Shown here piece by piece: positions 25,917-34,942 of a stretch of 40,238 bases of DNA; position 1 is the first letter of the stretch, and every line of letters begins with the position of its first letter. The position numbers were made by a program, and so were the translations under genes. The stretch covers positions 5,783-46,020 of the forward strand of contig CAJOMG010000025.1 in the NCBI GenBank assembly GCA_905235595.1, written 5' to 3'. This DNA comes from an uncultured Desulfovibrio sp. GTDB taxonomy: Bacteria; Desulfobacterota; Desulfovibrionia; Desulfovibrionales; Desulfovibrionaceae. The notes beneath the pieces are model-generated. The model had not been told where the DNA came from. It saw nothing but the letters and a program-made list of their open reading frames with translations, and made no database searches.

Positions 25917-27014
25917 TTATTGTTTTATCTGCCAGTATTGGAGATTGTTGAGTAAATCCCAGAACCGAACAGAGTCCACAGCTGTTACAATGCGTGCTTT
26001 CTGAACGCCCAGCGGAGCCTCTTGCGGGTAGGCCAGAGATTGCCCGTAGGACAGCCCCATCTGATCGTTGACATCAATGAAACATTCTACGGATTCCGTA
26101 ATAAGTGTGGGATCAATAATCACAGCGGATACCAGCACATCCCAGACGAAGAAGGTAAAATTGGGATTTTTTTCAAAGGATTGTCCGGCAAAGGATGTAC
26201 GCAGCATATCCCTCATAGGATGGTTGGCGAGTGTTTTGATCAGTCTATCGTAATGTTCGCGTCGGAAGATGACTTTTTCACATACGTCAAGCCCCAGGAC
26301 GATCTGTTCTTTAAAAGGACTGCGTACCACGATGCGAGCTGCTTCAGGGTCAAAGTACCAGTTGAATTCTGCTGCAGGTGTGGTGTTGCCCTGTTGGAAA
26401 AAGGCACCCCCCATGTATATGATACGCTTAATTAGGGGAACGATGTCCGGTGCTTTGCGAACGGCAAGAGCCAGATTGCCACATGGGCCAATGGCTGCGA
26501 TGGTGATTTGACCGGGGTTGGCACGTACTGTATCAATAATAAAATCCACGGCATGCTTTGCCAAGGGGTGCATTGAAGGTGTAGTGCCGTAAGTTTCCTT
26601 GTAGGCAGTCTGCCAGTTCGTGGGCTTTTTCAAGCCAAAGGAACCTGTCCAAAGGTCGTGTCCTCTGCCGGTAAGCTTACGTTCCAGCGCAAATAATTCA
26701 TGCCGGTTGGGTCTGAGAGGATACTCCAGCCCTGCGGCTACAGGTACAGATCGGATTCCTGCCTGTTCAAGTTGACGGATGGCATTGGCTGTCCCCATTT
26801 CTACCCACGAATTGCCGGAAAGCGTGGTCACGCCCATTAGCTCGACATTGGGAGCATTAGCAAGTAACAACATGGCAATGCCGTCGTCAAAGGCCTCCAC
26901 CATGTCAGAATCTAGCAGAACCTTTTCCCGCGGCAAAGCCGATACGGCCCAAGTGGACGTAGCACACAGGACTGTGAATACCCAGGAAATAGCAATGAGT
27001 AAAAAATGTTTCAC
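25917..27014 (-). CDS. exported nucleoside hydrolase (inosine-uridine type family)
   Basis: 365 residues with a signal peptide (FLLIAISWVFTVLCATSTWA), so it acts in the periplasm. The metal motif reads DSDMVEAFDDG (Asp35, 37, 43, 44), two residues longer than the common DTDPGIDDA form. A late Asp292 in VWDVLVSA matches the last metal ligand, but Trp291 stands where the usual His is. The family splits nucleosides to base plus ribose. GTG start at 27014 with an AAGGAGG ribosome site. The 5'-nucleotidase gene follows after 84 bases. The substrate range is not predictable from this. Confidence 0.85.
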   Translation of the reverse strand: MKHFLLIAISWVFTVLCATSTWAVSALPREKVLLDSDMVEAFDDGIAMLLLANAPNVELMGVTTLSGNSWVEMGTANAIRQLEQAGIRSVPVAAGLEYPLRPNRHELFALERKLTGRGHDLWTGSFGLKKPTNWQTAYKETYGTTPSMHPLAKHAVDFIIDTVRANPGQITIAAIGPCGNLALAVRKAPDIVPLIKRIIYMGGAFFQQGNTTPAAEFNWYFDPEAARIVVRSPFKEQIVLGLDVCEKVIFRREHYDRLIKTLANHPMRDMLRTSFAGQSFEKNPNFTFFVWDVLVSAVIIDPTLITESVECFIDVNDQMGLSYGQSLAYPQEAPLGVQKARIVTAVDSVRFWDLLNNLQYWQIKQ

Positions 27015-27274
27015 AAAGTACCTCCTTGATGCGGCAGACGTTGTTTTATCATATGGCTCTCAGTAGCCTTGTAACTGCTAAAATAACCGCATGTCTATGT
27101 TATGCCGTTGAATGATGCATGGCGATGCAATAGTTACTTCTGAAAGGATTTTTCGACGTGTTGTTCCATCTTTATAAAGTTGAAAAATCTAAAAAAAAAG
27201 GTAACTTCATGAACGTATCATGAAGGTTGAGGATAATCCAACTGAAAAATAGCACCATTGACTGGAGGTATGTT
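27015..27274. other. gap between divergent genes with an inverted repeat
   Basis: This gap divides nucleoside hydrolase (minus) from the LRR gene (plus), so it should hold promoters for both. CTTCATGA at 27205-27212 is inverted at 27218-27225. An A run precedes it at 27191-27199. No clear -35/-10 pair was found. Confidence 0.4.
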
Positions 27275-28600
27275 ATGAACTGGAAGCTATTTGTTTTAGT
27301 CCTGCCCTTGACTCTGTGCCTTGTCGTTACAACAACTTTTGCGGCACCATCTGTTAAAATTGGCAGCACCACAACGATTCAGGAAGGCATTACCGCTGAT
27401 ATAGAAAGCCAGCTTAAAAGCGCATCTGGCCTAACAAAATTTGTATTGTCAAACGCAACAGACGCCGATCTTGTCAAGCTGTGTGCACTTTTTCCAGGTA
27501 TGATGGAACTGAAAGTTGAAAAAGGCAAGCATATAACCAACCTGTCTCCCTTGGCTTCACTCAAAAGTCTGAAGCGGCTTACTTTAGAGGGTTGTGAAGC
27601 TTCGGATTTGACTCCAGTTGCCAGCCTGACCGGGCTTACCTGGCTGCGCGTTGATGCCTCCATGGCTGATCTGACCTGGATGGAAAAACTCACCAACCTA
27701 TCTTCAATAACTGTTTCCTCCAAAAAGCTTGTATCACTCAAGGGGTTGCCAAAATTGGCAAACCTCAGAAGTATCACCATTGATGCGGCAAAGCCTGACG
27801 ATCTGACCCCGATAGTGGAAGCTCTGCCCAATCTGCGGGAATTGAAGTTGCGCTATGTGCAGGTGCCTGACTTGTCGCCCCTGACGAAGCTTTCTAGTTT
27901 AGAAGATCTGGATCTTTACGGAGCAACAGTTAAGGATTTTTCCCCCCTCGCAGCCTGCTCCAAGCTCAAGAAGCTGAACTATTATGCCACAAAGGGAGCG
28001 GACTATGCCACTCTTGGTAAATTGACCCAGCTACAAGATCTGCATGGTGGACTTTCTGAACTCAAGGATATTGCTTGGATTGTCAATCTGCCTCATCTTA
28101 AGAAGTTTACCCTATTTGCCGAACCCATTACCGACTATACACCGCTGGCCAAGACCAATTTGGAATACTTGAAGATTTGGTCCATGAAGGCACCGGTTGA
28201 CCTCATTCCTGTGGGCAAAATATCTACGCTTAAGGAATTGGTGTTCTGGTCAGTAGAACAGGCGTCCGGCAGCAAGGCGTTGTCGGGGCTCACTGCATTA
28301 GTAAAGTTGACAGTGAATGATTACAATGTAAAGAAGGGTGGAGAGAACTTTGATCTTTCCGCTGCTTCAGGCTGGAAAAATCTGAAGGAATTTTCGACGC
28401 AGAACACTACACTGGACAATTTCGCCAGCCTTGCCTCCTGCACCGGGTTACAAAATATCACACTCTCCAGGGTACAGGGTGTCACTAGTCTGGCCCCGCT
28501 CAAGCAGCTGCCAGCCCTTAAGTATGTACGTGTATCCAAGGGCCTTTTCCCTGATGCTGAATTGCAAGGTTTTGGCCCGGGGGTCAAGGTAAGTCAGTAA
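27275..28600 (+). CDS. exported leucine-rich-repeat protein
   Basis: 441 residues with a signal peptide (LFVLVLPLTLCLVVTTTFAA). The rest is about fourteen repeats of 21-23 residues in an internalin-like pattern, for example LSPLASLKSLKRLTLEGC, LTPIVEALPNLRELKLRY and LSPLTKLSSLEDLDLYGA. There is no sortase signal, membrane anchor or enzyme domain, so it is probably secreted or periplasmic and binds a partner. The start at 27275 has GGAGG six bases upstream. It is monocistronic, with a hairpin after the stop. Confidence 0.8.
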   Translation: MNWKLFVLVLPLTLCLVVTTTFAAPSVKIGSTTTIQEGITADIESQLKSASGLTKFVLSNATDADLVKLCALFPGMMELKVEKGKHITNLSPLASLKSLKRLTLEGCEASDLTPVASLTGLTWLRVDASMADLTWMEKLTNLSSITVSSKKLVSLKGLPKLANLRSITIDAAKPDDLTPIVEALPNLRELKLRYVQVPDLSPLTKLSSLEDLDLYGATVKDFSPLAACSKLKKLNYYATKGADYATLGKLTQLQDLHGGLSELKDIAWIVNLPHLKKFTLFAEPITDYTPLAKTNLEYLKIWSMKAPVDLIPVGKISTLKELVFWSVEQASGSKALSGLTALVKLTVNDYNVKKGGENFDLSAASGWKNLKEFSTQNTTLDNFASLASCTGLQNITLSRVQGVTSLAPLKQLPALKYVRVSKGLFPDAELQGFGPGVKVSQ

Positions 28601-28616
28601 CTGTTAGGAAAATGCA

Positions 28617-28645
28617 CAAGCGGTCCGCACCGTGCGGACCGCTTG
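28617..28645. terminator. hairpin terminator between LRR gene and pyrR
   Basis: A 13-base perfect stem CAAGCGGTCCGCA around loop CCG lies between the converging LRR gene and pyrR. T runs are weak on both sides, so efficiency is uncertain. Confidence 0.6.
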
Positions 28646-28690
28646 CAAACCATTAGGGATTTTAAGGATGGGGCGTATGGCGATCTGCTT

Positions 28691-29227
28691 TTAGGATGCC
28701 GCACGCAGTAATACGGCTTCTTCTCCATCACGTTCCGTCAGTAGCACATCTACCTGCTCCTGGCGGCTTGTATTGATGACACGCCCCACATAGTCCGGAT
28801 GGATCGGCAATTCGCGATGTCCCCGGTCGATGAGTACGAGCAACTCCACAGCATGAGGACGGCCATAGTCAAGGAGAGCTTCCAGTGCTGCACGGATAGT
28901 GCGCCCTGTGTACAAAACATCATCCACCAGTATGATAGTCCGGCCGTCCACGCTTTCCGGGATGCGAGATTGGCCGATATGCGGCTTGCCTACAAGGCTC
29001 GTCCAGTCGTCACGGTAGAGATTGATATCCAAAGAGCCAAGAAGAACCCCGTGCCCTAGGCGCTCTCCCAGGCGGTTGGCAAGACGACGGGCCAGATCAG
29101 CTCCACGTCGTTCAATTCCTACGAGCATGAGGTCGTCACACGTATCATGTCGCTCGTGTAGTTGTGCAGCCAGACGTTCAAGTATCCGCGACATTTCATT
29201 GCAGTTTAGCAGACGAGTGTCGGGCAT
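28691..29227 (-). CDS. pyrR: PyrR-type bifunctional regulator / uracil phosphoribosyltransferase
   Basis: 178 residues, the usual PyrR length. It shows the PRPP-binding motif TIILVDDVLYTGRTIRAAL and LVGIERRGADLARRL, with LLVLIDRGHRELPI near the C-terminus. PyrR converts uracil and PRPP to UMP and, in many bacteria, regulates pyrimidine genes by binding RNA. No pyr operon is near and no PyrR-binding leader was recognised. A GGAGGGG ribosome site precedes the ATG. Confidence 0.93.
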   Translation of the reverse strand: MPDTRLLNCNEMSRILERLAAQLHERHDTCDDLMLVGIERRGADLARRLANRLGERLGHGVLLGSLDINLYRDDWTSLVGKPHIGQSRIPESVDGRTIILVDDVLYTGRTIRAALEALLDYGRPHAVELLVLIDRGHRELPIHPDYVGRVINTSRQEQVDVLLTERDGEEAVLLRAAS

Positions 29228-29296
29228 GGCGACCCCTCCATTCTGAATTTTTCATTACAGTATATTTTTTATATGAGAAAGGAAAGATCTGCGCCA

Positions 29297-29325
29297 TTGA
29301 CAAGCCGTTGTCATGACCGTAGGTA
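29297..29325 (+). promoter_or_regulatory. possible sigma70-type promoter for the mfd block
   Basis: TTGACA at 29297 and TAGGTA at 29320, separated by 17 bases, lie 25 bases before the mfd ATG. The -10 is weak. The spacer includes a short TGACA/TGTCA inverted repeat. Confidence 0.4.
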
Positions 29326-29350
29326 GGTATGCACTGAATTTAAGGAATAT

Positions 29351-32300
29351 ATGAATAGTCTTCAGGCGCTCCTTTCACGTACAGAAAAACGTCTCTATCT
29401 TGCACGCAGCGGTATGGCCACGCGCTGCCGTTTGGCGTGCGAAGCTCTAGCAGTCGGCCGCAGTGTTGTTTTGCCCGTACTCAATCGGGATGAAAGTGCT
29501 GACGCTCGTGCATTGCTTACACTTTTTTCGCCAGATGTATCACTGGATGACATTTCCATTTTCCGTCCAGTGTGGCAAAGCCCCTGTTTGGGCTTGCCTC
29601 CCGTAAGCCGTTGGCGTGACAAAAACTCCTGGCCAGCTCGCATGGGCATCTTTTATGCGTTGGCGCAAGGGCGTCCACATGTATTAGTGGCAGATATGGA
29701 GAGTCTGCTGTTGCGCTATATGTCCACAGAGTTCTTTGCCAAACGCATTCTGGAATTAGCAAAGGGCAGTGATTACCCCCCGGAGCTTTTGCTGGAGCAG
29801 GCTGTTGAGTGGGGCTACGAGCGTGTCTCTATGGTTACACGCCCTGGCGAACTGGCTCGCCGGGGTGACATTCTTGATATTTATCCATCTGGCTATTTTC
29901 GTCCTGTACGGTTGGAATTTTTCGGTGATTCGCTTGATGAAATGCGTTTTTTTGACCCTGACAGGCAACGCTCCCTTGCGGAATGTCAGGAATTGACACT
30001 GCTCCCGGCAAATCCATTGGCTCTGGATGCACAGAGCCGAACTACTGCATGTGCGCATATTGACACGTTGTTTGCTGAAGGACGTATTACTGAAACCATT
30101 TGTCATACCTTCAAAAAGGCCATTGAAGATGGCAGTGATGCTCTGTTGCCCGGCTGTGTGGATAAAAAAAACAGTCTGATTGAAGACTGGTTGCCTGAGG
30201 ATTGCCTGTGGTTGCTGCCAGGCGAAGCAGACAGCGCTGACGCATTGCGCACCAGTCGTCAGACCTTCAAGGCTCGTCTTGAAGACGAGGCTTCACAGTT
30301 GCCACAACCAGCCGCACTTGCTTTGCGCAAAGGTTCACAGCCAGCACCCTGGAATGCTTTTCAATGCGTGTTTGCTGAACCTCTGGTTATGGGCGTTGAA
30401 AAACGTGGGGAAGATTTTCCTGAGCGGAAACTGCACGCTTTTACCGATTTGTTTCCACTGCCCGGTGCCCAGGATCGTCCATGGCAGTATTTGGCAGCAG
30501 GCCTCAAGGAATGGAAAGGTGACCGGCGGCAGGTCGTCCTAAGCTTTTCCTCAGCCCGGGGTAGAGCAAAATTTCTTAAATTGGCGGAGCAGGAGGGCAT
30601 TATGCCCAGCCTGCGCTATACCTCGGGGCAACACGGTCTTTTTGCACTTGTTTCTCCTTTCCGGGGAGGAGCAGAACTACAGTGGGATAATACCCTTGTG
30701 CTGGGGGAAGACATCCTCTATCCCAAGGCGGAGAAAACCCCACGCGTTGCCTCCCGTGCGTTCAAGGGGTTGGATACCTTCGCTGACCTGCAGAAGGGTG
30801 ACCTGCTGGTGCACCGTGATTATGGCATCGGCCGTTTTGGTGGTCTGCATCATCTGAAGCTCAACGCAACTGCCAACGACTTTCTGCTCATTGAGTACTC
30901 CGGCAAGGATAAACTTTATGTACCAGCGGATCGCATGAGCCTGGTTCAGCGTTTTAAAGGGGCAGAGGGCGTTGTCCCTTCACTGGATAAACTGGGCAGT
31001 GCTTACTGGACAATGCACAGGGAAAAAGCCCGTAAGGCCATTGAGAAGATTGCCGCAGACCTCGTGGAAATGTATGCCTATCGGAAGGTTACCAAGGGAT
31101 TTCGCTATGATCCGCCAGGAGAACTTTACCACGAATTTGAGGCGACCTTTGGTTTTGAGGAAACCCCGGACCAGGCCAAGGCCATTCAGGACGTGCTGGA
31201 TGACATGGACAAACCCCAACCCATGGATCGACTCATCTGTGGGGATGTTGGGTTTGGCAAAACAGAGGTGGCTCTACGTGCCGCTTTTCGTGCGGCATCA
31301 GAAGGGCGACAGGTGGCTCTGTTGTGTCCAACGACAGTGCTGGCAGAACAGCATTATCAAACATTCCGGGCGCGTTTGGCCGGATTCCCTATTAATGTGG
31401 GATTGTTAAGTCGTTTTGTGTCACACTCACGTTTAAAGGAAACCCTTAAGGCAGCAGAAGCGGGGCAGGTGGATATTCTTATCGGAACGCATCGTTTGCT
31501 TTCTAACGATGTAAAATTGCCGAATTTGTCCTTACTTATTTTGGACGAAGAACAGCGTTTTGGGGTGCGCCACAAAGAAAAACTCAAAGCTCTCAAAAAA
31601 AATCTGGATGTGCTTACGCTGACGGCAACCCCTATTCCCCGCACATTACAGCTTTCCATGTCCGGTTTGCGCGAACTCTCCATTATTGAAACAGCCCCAC
31701 AAGAACGTAAACCGGTGGCCACGGCAGTATTGCAGCGTGATGACGCTGTACTCGCCAAGGTACTTGAGCGCGAGATTGCTCGTGAAGGGCAAGTCTTCTG
31801 GGTATACAACAGAGTGCAGGGGCTTGAGCGTGTGGTCGATTATGTACGCAGCCTTGCCCCCACTGCTCGTGTAGCCATGATTCATGGCAAGATGAAGGAA
31901 GAACAGCTTGATACCACTATGCGTAAGTTCTGGCATGGTGAACTTGATATCCTTGTTTGTACAGCCATTGTCGAATCTGGACTGGATTTTCCCCGTGCCA
32001 ATACTCTGGTGGTCGACCAGGCGCAGATGTTTGGCTTGGGGCAGCTTTATCAGTTGCGTGGTCGCGTTGGGCGTAGTGACCGGCAAGCCTATGCCTTTTT
32101 TTTGGTGCCGGATGCCGAGCATCTCAACCCTCAGGCAGAGGAACGTCTGCGAATACTTATGGATATGGACTATCTGGGCGCTGGCTTTCAGGTGGCACTG
32201 GAAGATCTGCGCCTGCGCGGAGCGGGCAATATTTTGGGAGAAGTGCAATCGGGACAAATGAATCGTGTGGGCTTGGATCTTTATCTGGAAATGCTGGAAG

Positions 32301-32788
32301 AGGCCGTAGCCCGTATCAAGGGGAATCCATTGGAGCGCGTGGCTGAAACCGAAGTTACTCTGGGTCTGCCCGCGCATATTCCGGAAAGCTATATTGAAGA
32401 CGGGCGTGAGCGCCTGCGTTGTTATAAGGCTCTGACTTCAGCCACAACTGGTTCCGCAAGGGAAGACGTAGCCCTTTCCATGCGCGACAGGTTTGGGCCA
32501 TTTCCTGAAGAATTGCGTAATTTTTTGGCTATGCTGGATTTCAAGCAGTTTCTGGCAGAGCTGCAAGTGCAAAAAGCCGATGTATATGACGATCATGTGC
32601 GCTTGACATGGCCAGACGGGCAGACTGCCGTAGCGCCCGAAGATGTTATATCCCTGACGGCAGCTATGACGGGCTCACGCATCCTGCCACCATCGGGACT
32701 CCACTTGCCTTTGTCAAAGAGTGTTCCCTTTAGTGAAGGGCTGCGAGAATTGCGTACCATGTTGGAACGCTTGCACGGTAAGGCTTGA
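29351..32788 (+). CDS. mfd: transcription-repair coupling factor
   Basis: 1145 residues, near the E. coli length of 1148. An N-terminal UvrB-like part is followed by an RNA polymerase-interacting domain (LLVHRDYGIGRFGGL) and a RecG-like translocase with Walker A GDVGFGKT near residue 630 and DEEQRFGV near 730. The C-terminal part includes the TRG translocation motif and a TRCF domain. It dislodges RNA polymerase stalled at DNA damage and recruits UvrA. AAGGA precedes the ATG. The chaperone gene follows within a few bases. Confidence 0.96.
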   Translation: MNSLQALLSRTEKRLYLARSGMATRCRLACEALAVGRSVVLPVLNRDESADARALLTLFSPDVSLDDISIFRPVWQSPCLGLPPVSRWRDKNSWPARMGIFYALAQGRPHVLVADMESLLLRYMSTEFFAKRILELAKGSDYPPELLLEQAVEWGYERVSMVTRPGELARRGDILDIYPSGYFRPVRLEFFGDSLDEMRFFDPDRQRSLAECQELTLLPANPLALDAQSRTTACAHIDTLFAEGRITETICHTFKKAIEDGSDALLPGCVDKKNSLIEDWLPEDCLWLLPGEADSADALRTSRQTFKARLEDEASQLPQPAALALRKGSQPAPWNAFQCVFAEPLVMGVEKRGEDFPERKLHAFTDLFPLPGAQDRPWQYLAAGLKEWKGDRRQVVLSFSSARGRAKFLKLAEQEGIMPSLRYTSGQHGLFALVSPFRGGAELQWDNTLVLGEDILYPKAEKTPRVASRAFKGLDTFADLQKGDLLVHRDYGIGRFGGLHHLKLNATANDFLLIEYSGKDKLYVPADRMSLVQRFKGAEGVVPSLDKLGSAYWTMHREKARKAIEKIAADLVEMYAYRKVTKGFRYDPPGELYHEFEATFGFEETPDQAKAIQDVLDDMDKPQPMDRLICGDVGFGKTEVALRAAFRAASEGRQVALLCPTTVLAEQHYQTFRARLAGFPINVGLLSRFVSHSRLKETLKAAEAGQVDILIGTHRLLSNDVKLPNLSLLILDEEQRFGVRHKEKLKALKKNLDVLTLTATPIPRTLQLSMSGLRELSIIETAPQERKPVATAVLQRDDAVLAKVLEREIAREGQVFWVYNRVQGLERVVDYVRSLAPTARVAMIHGKMKEEQLDTTMRKFWHGELDILVCTAIVESGLDFPRANTLVVDQAQMFGLGQLYQLRGRVGRSDRQAYAFFLVPDAEHLNPQAEERLRILMDMDYLGAGFQVALEDLRLRGAGNILGEVQSGQMNRVGLDLYLEMLEEAVARIKGNPLERVAETEVTLGLPAHIPESYIEDGRERLRCYKALTSATTGSAREDVALSMRDRFGPFPEELRNFLAMLDFKQFLAELQVQKADVYDDHVRLTWPDGQTAVAPEDVISLTAAMTGSRILPPSGLHLPLSKSVPFSEGLRELRTMLERLHGKA

Positions 32789-32809
32789 AGCATGAGCAGG
32801 GAGATGGCA

Positions 32810-33844
32810 ATGCTGACAGGTGCTGCCGGTGGAGCACGGGAGCATTTTAGGCTCCGGATGCTACTCTTGCCACTTGTGTGTTTTCTTTTGCTTACTGCAG
32901 CTTGTCTGGAGCAGCGTCTGCCTGAAGGCATAGTTGCCACAGTCAATGGTGAGCGCATTACCCTGCGTAGTGTGCATGCTTTGCTGGACACGCGTTTGCC
33001 TGCGCTTGGGGGGGGGAGTATGCCCTCTCTGGATAATCTGCGTCGCGTTTATGGGGATGCCTTATGCAATCTTATTCTCTATACATTGGTACGGCAGGAA
33101 CTTGCTCGCCTGGACCTTTCAATCAGCGCGGAAACTCTGGAGGAAACCATTATAGCCATTCAGAATGACTATGGCAGCAAGGATGGTTTGCAACAGTATC
33201 TGTCGGAACATGCTATTGATCCTGAGGAGTGGCGTGCGCTTGTATGCAACCATCTTTCCCTTGCCCGATTTAAGGAAAAGGTACTGTTACCGCAATGTGC
33301 TGTTTCGCTTGAAGAAGTGCAGCATTATTATGCGGAGCATGCCGTTGAATTTCAGCTGCCCGCTGCTGTGCATGTGTGCCTTGTGCATGGGGATACCCAG
33401 GCCAGTTCAGATGCTGTCTGTACGGCTCTTTTTTCTGAGATGGGGAGACCTGTGCAACAAGACGCCACTGTGCAGTGCCAGCTGTTAAAGCATGAAGACG
33501 TGCCACGTGAGTGGCGTTCTGCCCTTAAAGGGCTTTCTCCAGGGAAATGTCTCCCCTCCCGTCAGGTTGGCAACGCATGGCATGCCATAGCCTTGCTGGA
33601 GCGTCGAGCCAGTGGTTCCATGCCAATTGCTGAAGCATTTCCCCTTATTGAGGTGAAGCTGCAGGAACATAAGATAACAGAAGCCTTTGCCCGTTGGCTG
33701 GAGCAGGTTCTTGCCAATGCTCATATTCGCGTTGACGAAGAGCTTGCGGCAGAGTTGCGTGTCGCAGACGTGCCAGCAACCTCTGTTCAGCCAGAATCAT
33801 CGGATCGTGACGGCCAGCCTTCTGTATCTACAAAAGCATCCTGA
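32810..33844 (+). CDS. SurA-N-like periplasmic chaperone lipoprotein
   Basis: About 344 residues with a lipobox LLLTAAC and then GIVATVNGERITLRSVHALL, the SurA_N start. The region corresponding to the parvulin domain is short and lacks clear PPIase motifs, so it may be chaperone-only. The C-terminal tail is Ser/Pro rich. It lies between mfd and surA. ATG at 32810 is chosen because AGGGAG lies six bases upstream; an ATG at 32792 would add six residues and sits 3 bases past the mfd stop. Confidence 0.72.
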   Translation: MLTGAAGGAREHFRLRMLLLPLVCFLLLTAACLEQRLPEGIVATVNGERITLRSVHALLDTRLPALGGGSMPSLDNLRRVYGDALCNLILYTLVRQELARLDLSISAETLEETIIAIQNDYGSKDGLQQYLSEHAIDPEEWRALVCNHLSLARFKEKVLLPQCAVSLEEVQHYYAEHAVEFQLPAAVHVCLVHGDTQASSDAVCTALFSEMGRPVQQDATVQCQLLKHEDVPREWRSALKGLSPGKCLPSRQVGNAWHAIALLERRASGSMPIAEAFPLIEVKLQEHKITEAFARWLEQVLANAHIRVDEELAAELRVADVPATSVQPESSDRDGQPSVSTKAS

Positions 33845-33926
33845 TGTGGTGCCTTGCTAATTGCACCGCTTTGGAATACATATAAAAGATATGACACATA
33901 TTTTTAGTGCAATCATGGAGTGTGCT

Positions 33927-34877
33927 GTGAGGAAATTACTCTTTTCCCTGTTTGCCATTGAGCTTCTTGTGTGCTTCAGTGCGCAGGCAGCCCAGCTGAA
34001 CAAGGTGGCGGCTGTTGTAAATGGCCAGGTTATAACTATGTTTGATCTGCAGAAGAACGCCTCTCCTGATCTCGCACGAGCACACCTTAATCCCAATAAT
34101 CCTGCCCAAGCCAAAGCCGTGGATGCCGTACTGCGCAAGACTTTGGATGGCATGATTATGGAAATTCTTATTGCCCAGGAGGCAAAGCGCCTCAAGGTTT
34201 CTGTGTCTTCTTCTGAGGTGGACAGTGAGATCAGCAAGATAATGCAGGCCAGGGGCTTGAGCAAACAGCAATTTGAAGCGCAGCTCGCACAGCAGAAGAT
34301 GAGTGTGGGCGAATTGAGGAAGAATCTGGAAAAGAGCATTTTACGACAAAAAATTATGGGGATGGAAGTCGGTCGCCGCGTTGTCGTGACACCGGAAGAA
34401 ATCAAGGCGTATTACGAGGCGCACAAAGATACTCTGTATGATCGCAAAGGCCTGCACATGGGCCTTATCGTCTATCACCCCAAGGCTCCGGCTGCAGAGC
34501 TGGCGAGCAAAATCAAATCTGGAACCATGAGTTTTGCTGCGGTTGCTGCCAAATATTCCATAGCGCCCAACCGTGACAGGGCTGGCGATATGGGGCCGGT
34601 GGAATGGGACAAGCTCAATCCCGAGTGGGAAGGCCGTCTTACAAAGATGAAGCCCGGTGATGTGACCGATATTTTTACCCTGCCGGCTGCAAATGGTCAG
34701 AAACTCAAAGCTCAGGTGCGTTTGTTCCGGCCTGATGGCGGTGAAGCCAAGCTGCTCACTTTCGAACAGGCAAAACCGCTTATTGACGGTATTTTGCGTC
34801 AGCCAAAAGCTATGGAACGCTTTGATGATTACAGTGAACAGCTGCGCAAGAAGGCTGTTATTGACATTCGTATGTGA
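33927..34877 (+). CDS. surA: SurA-like periplasmic peptidyl-prolyl isomerase/chaperone
   Basis: 316 residues with a signal peptide (KLLFSLFAIELLVCFSAQA) then AAVVNGQVITMFDLQ, a SurA N-domain. A rotamase (parvulin) domain follows with ELASKIKSGTMSFAAVAAKYS and AGDMGPVEWDKLNPEW. It guides outer-membrane proteins across the periplasm. GTG at 33927 has GGAG six bases upstream and gives a normal signal peptide; ATGs at 33891 and 33915 are alternatives. One parvulin domain is seen where E. coli SurA has two. It is close to the preceding SurA-like lipoprotein gene, which looks like an old duplication. Confidence 0.85.
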   Translation: MRKLLFSLFAIELLVCFSAQAAQLNKVAAVVNGQVITMFDLQKNASPDLARAHLNPNNPAQAKAVDAVLRKTLDGMIMEILIAQEAKRLKVSVSSSEVDSEISKIMQARGLSKQQFEAQLAQQKMSVGELRKNLEKSILRQKIMGMEVGRRVVVTPEEIKAYYEAHKDTLYDRKGLHMGLIVYHPKAPAAELASKIKSGTMSFAAVAAKYSIAPNRDRAGDMGPVEWDKLNPEWEGRLTKMKPGDVTDIFTLPAANGQKLKAQVRLFRPDGGEAKLLTFEQAKPLIDGILRQPKAMERFDDYSEQLRKKAVIDIRM

Positions 34878-34942
34878 CCGGCTGTGCGAGGGAATTGTAT
34901 TTGCCGCTTTAGGCGGTACGGAAGTGCATAGAGGCGCTAGAC

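Noticed and set aside
25068-25955. Plus-strand frame of 295 codons opposite the 5'-nucleotidase
   Set aside because: It overlaps a well-identified gene on the other strand and shows no recognised domain.
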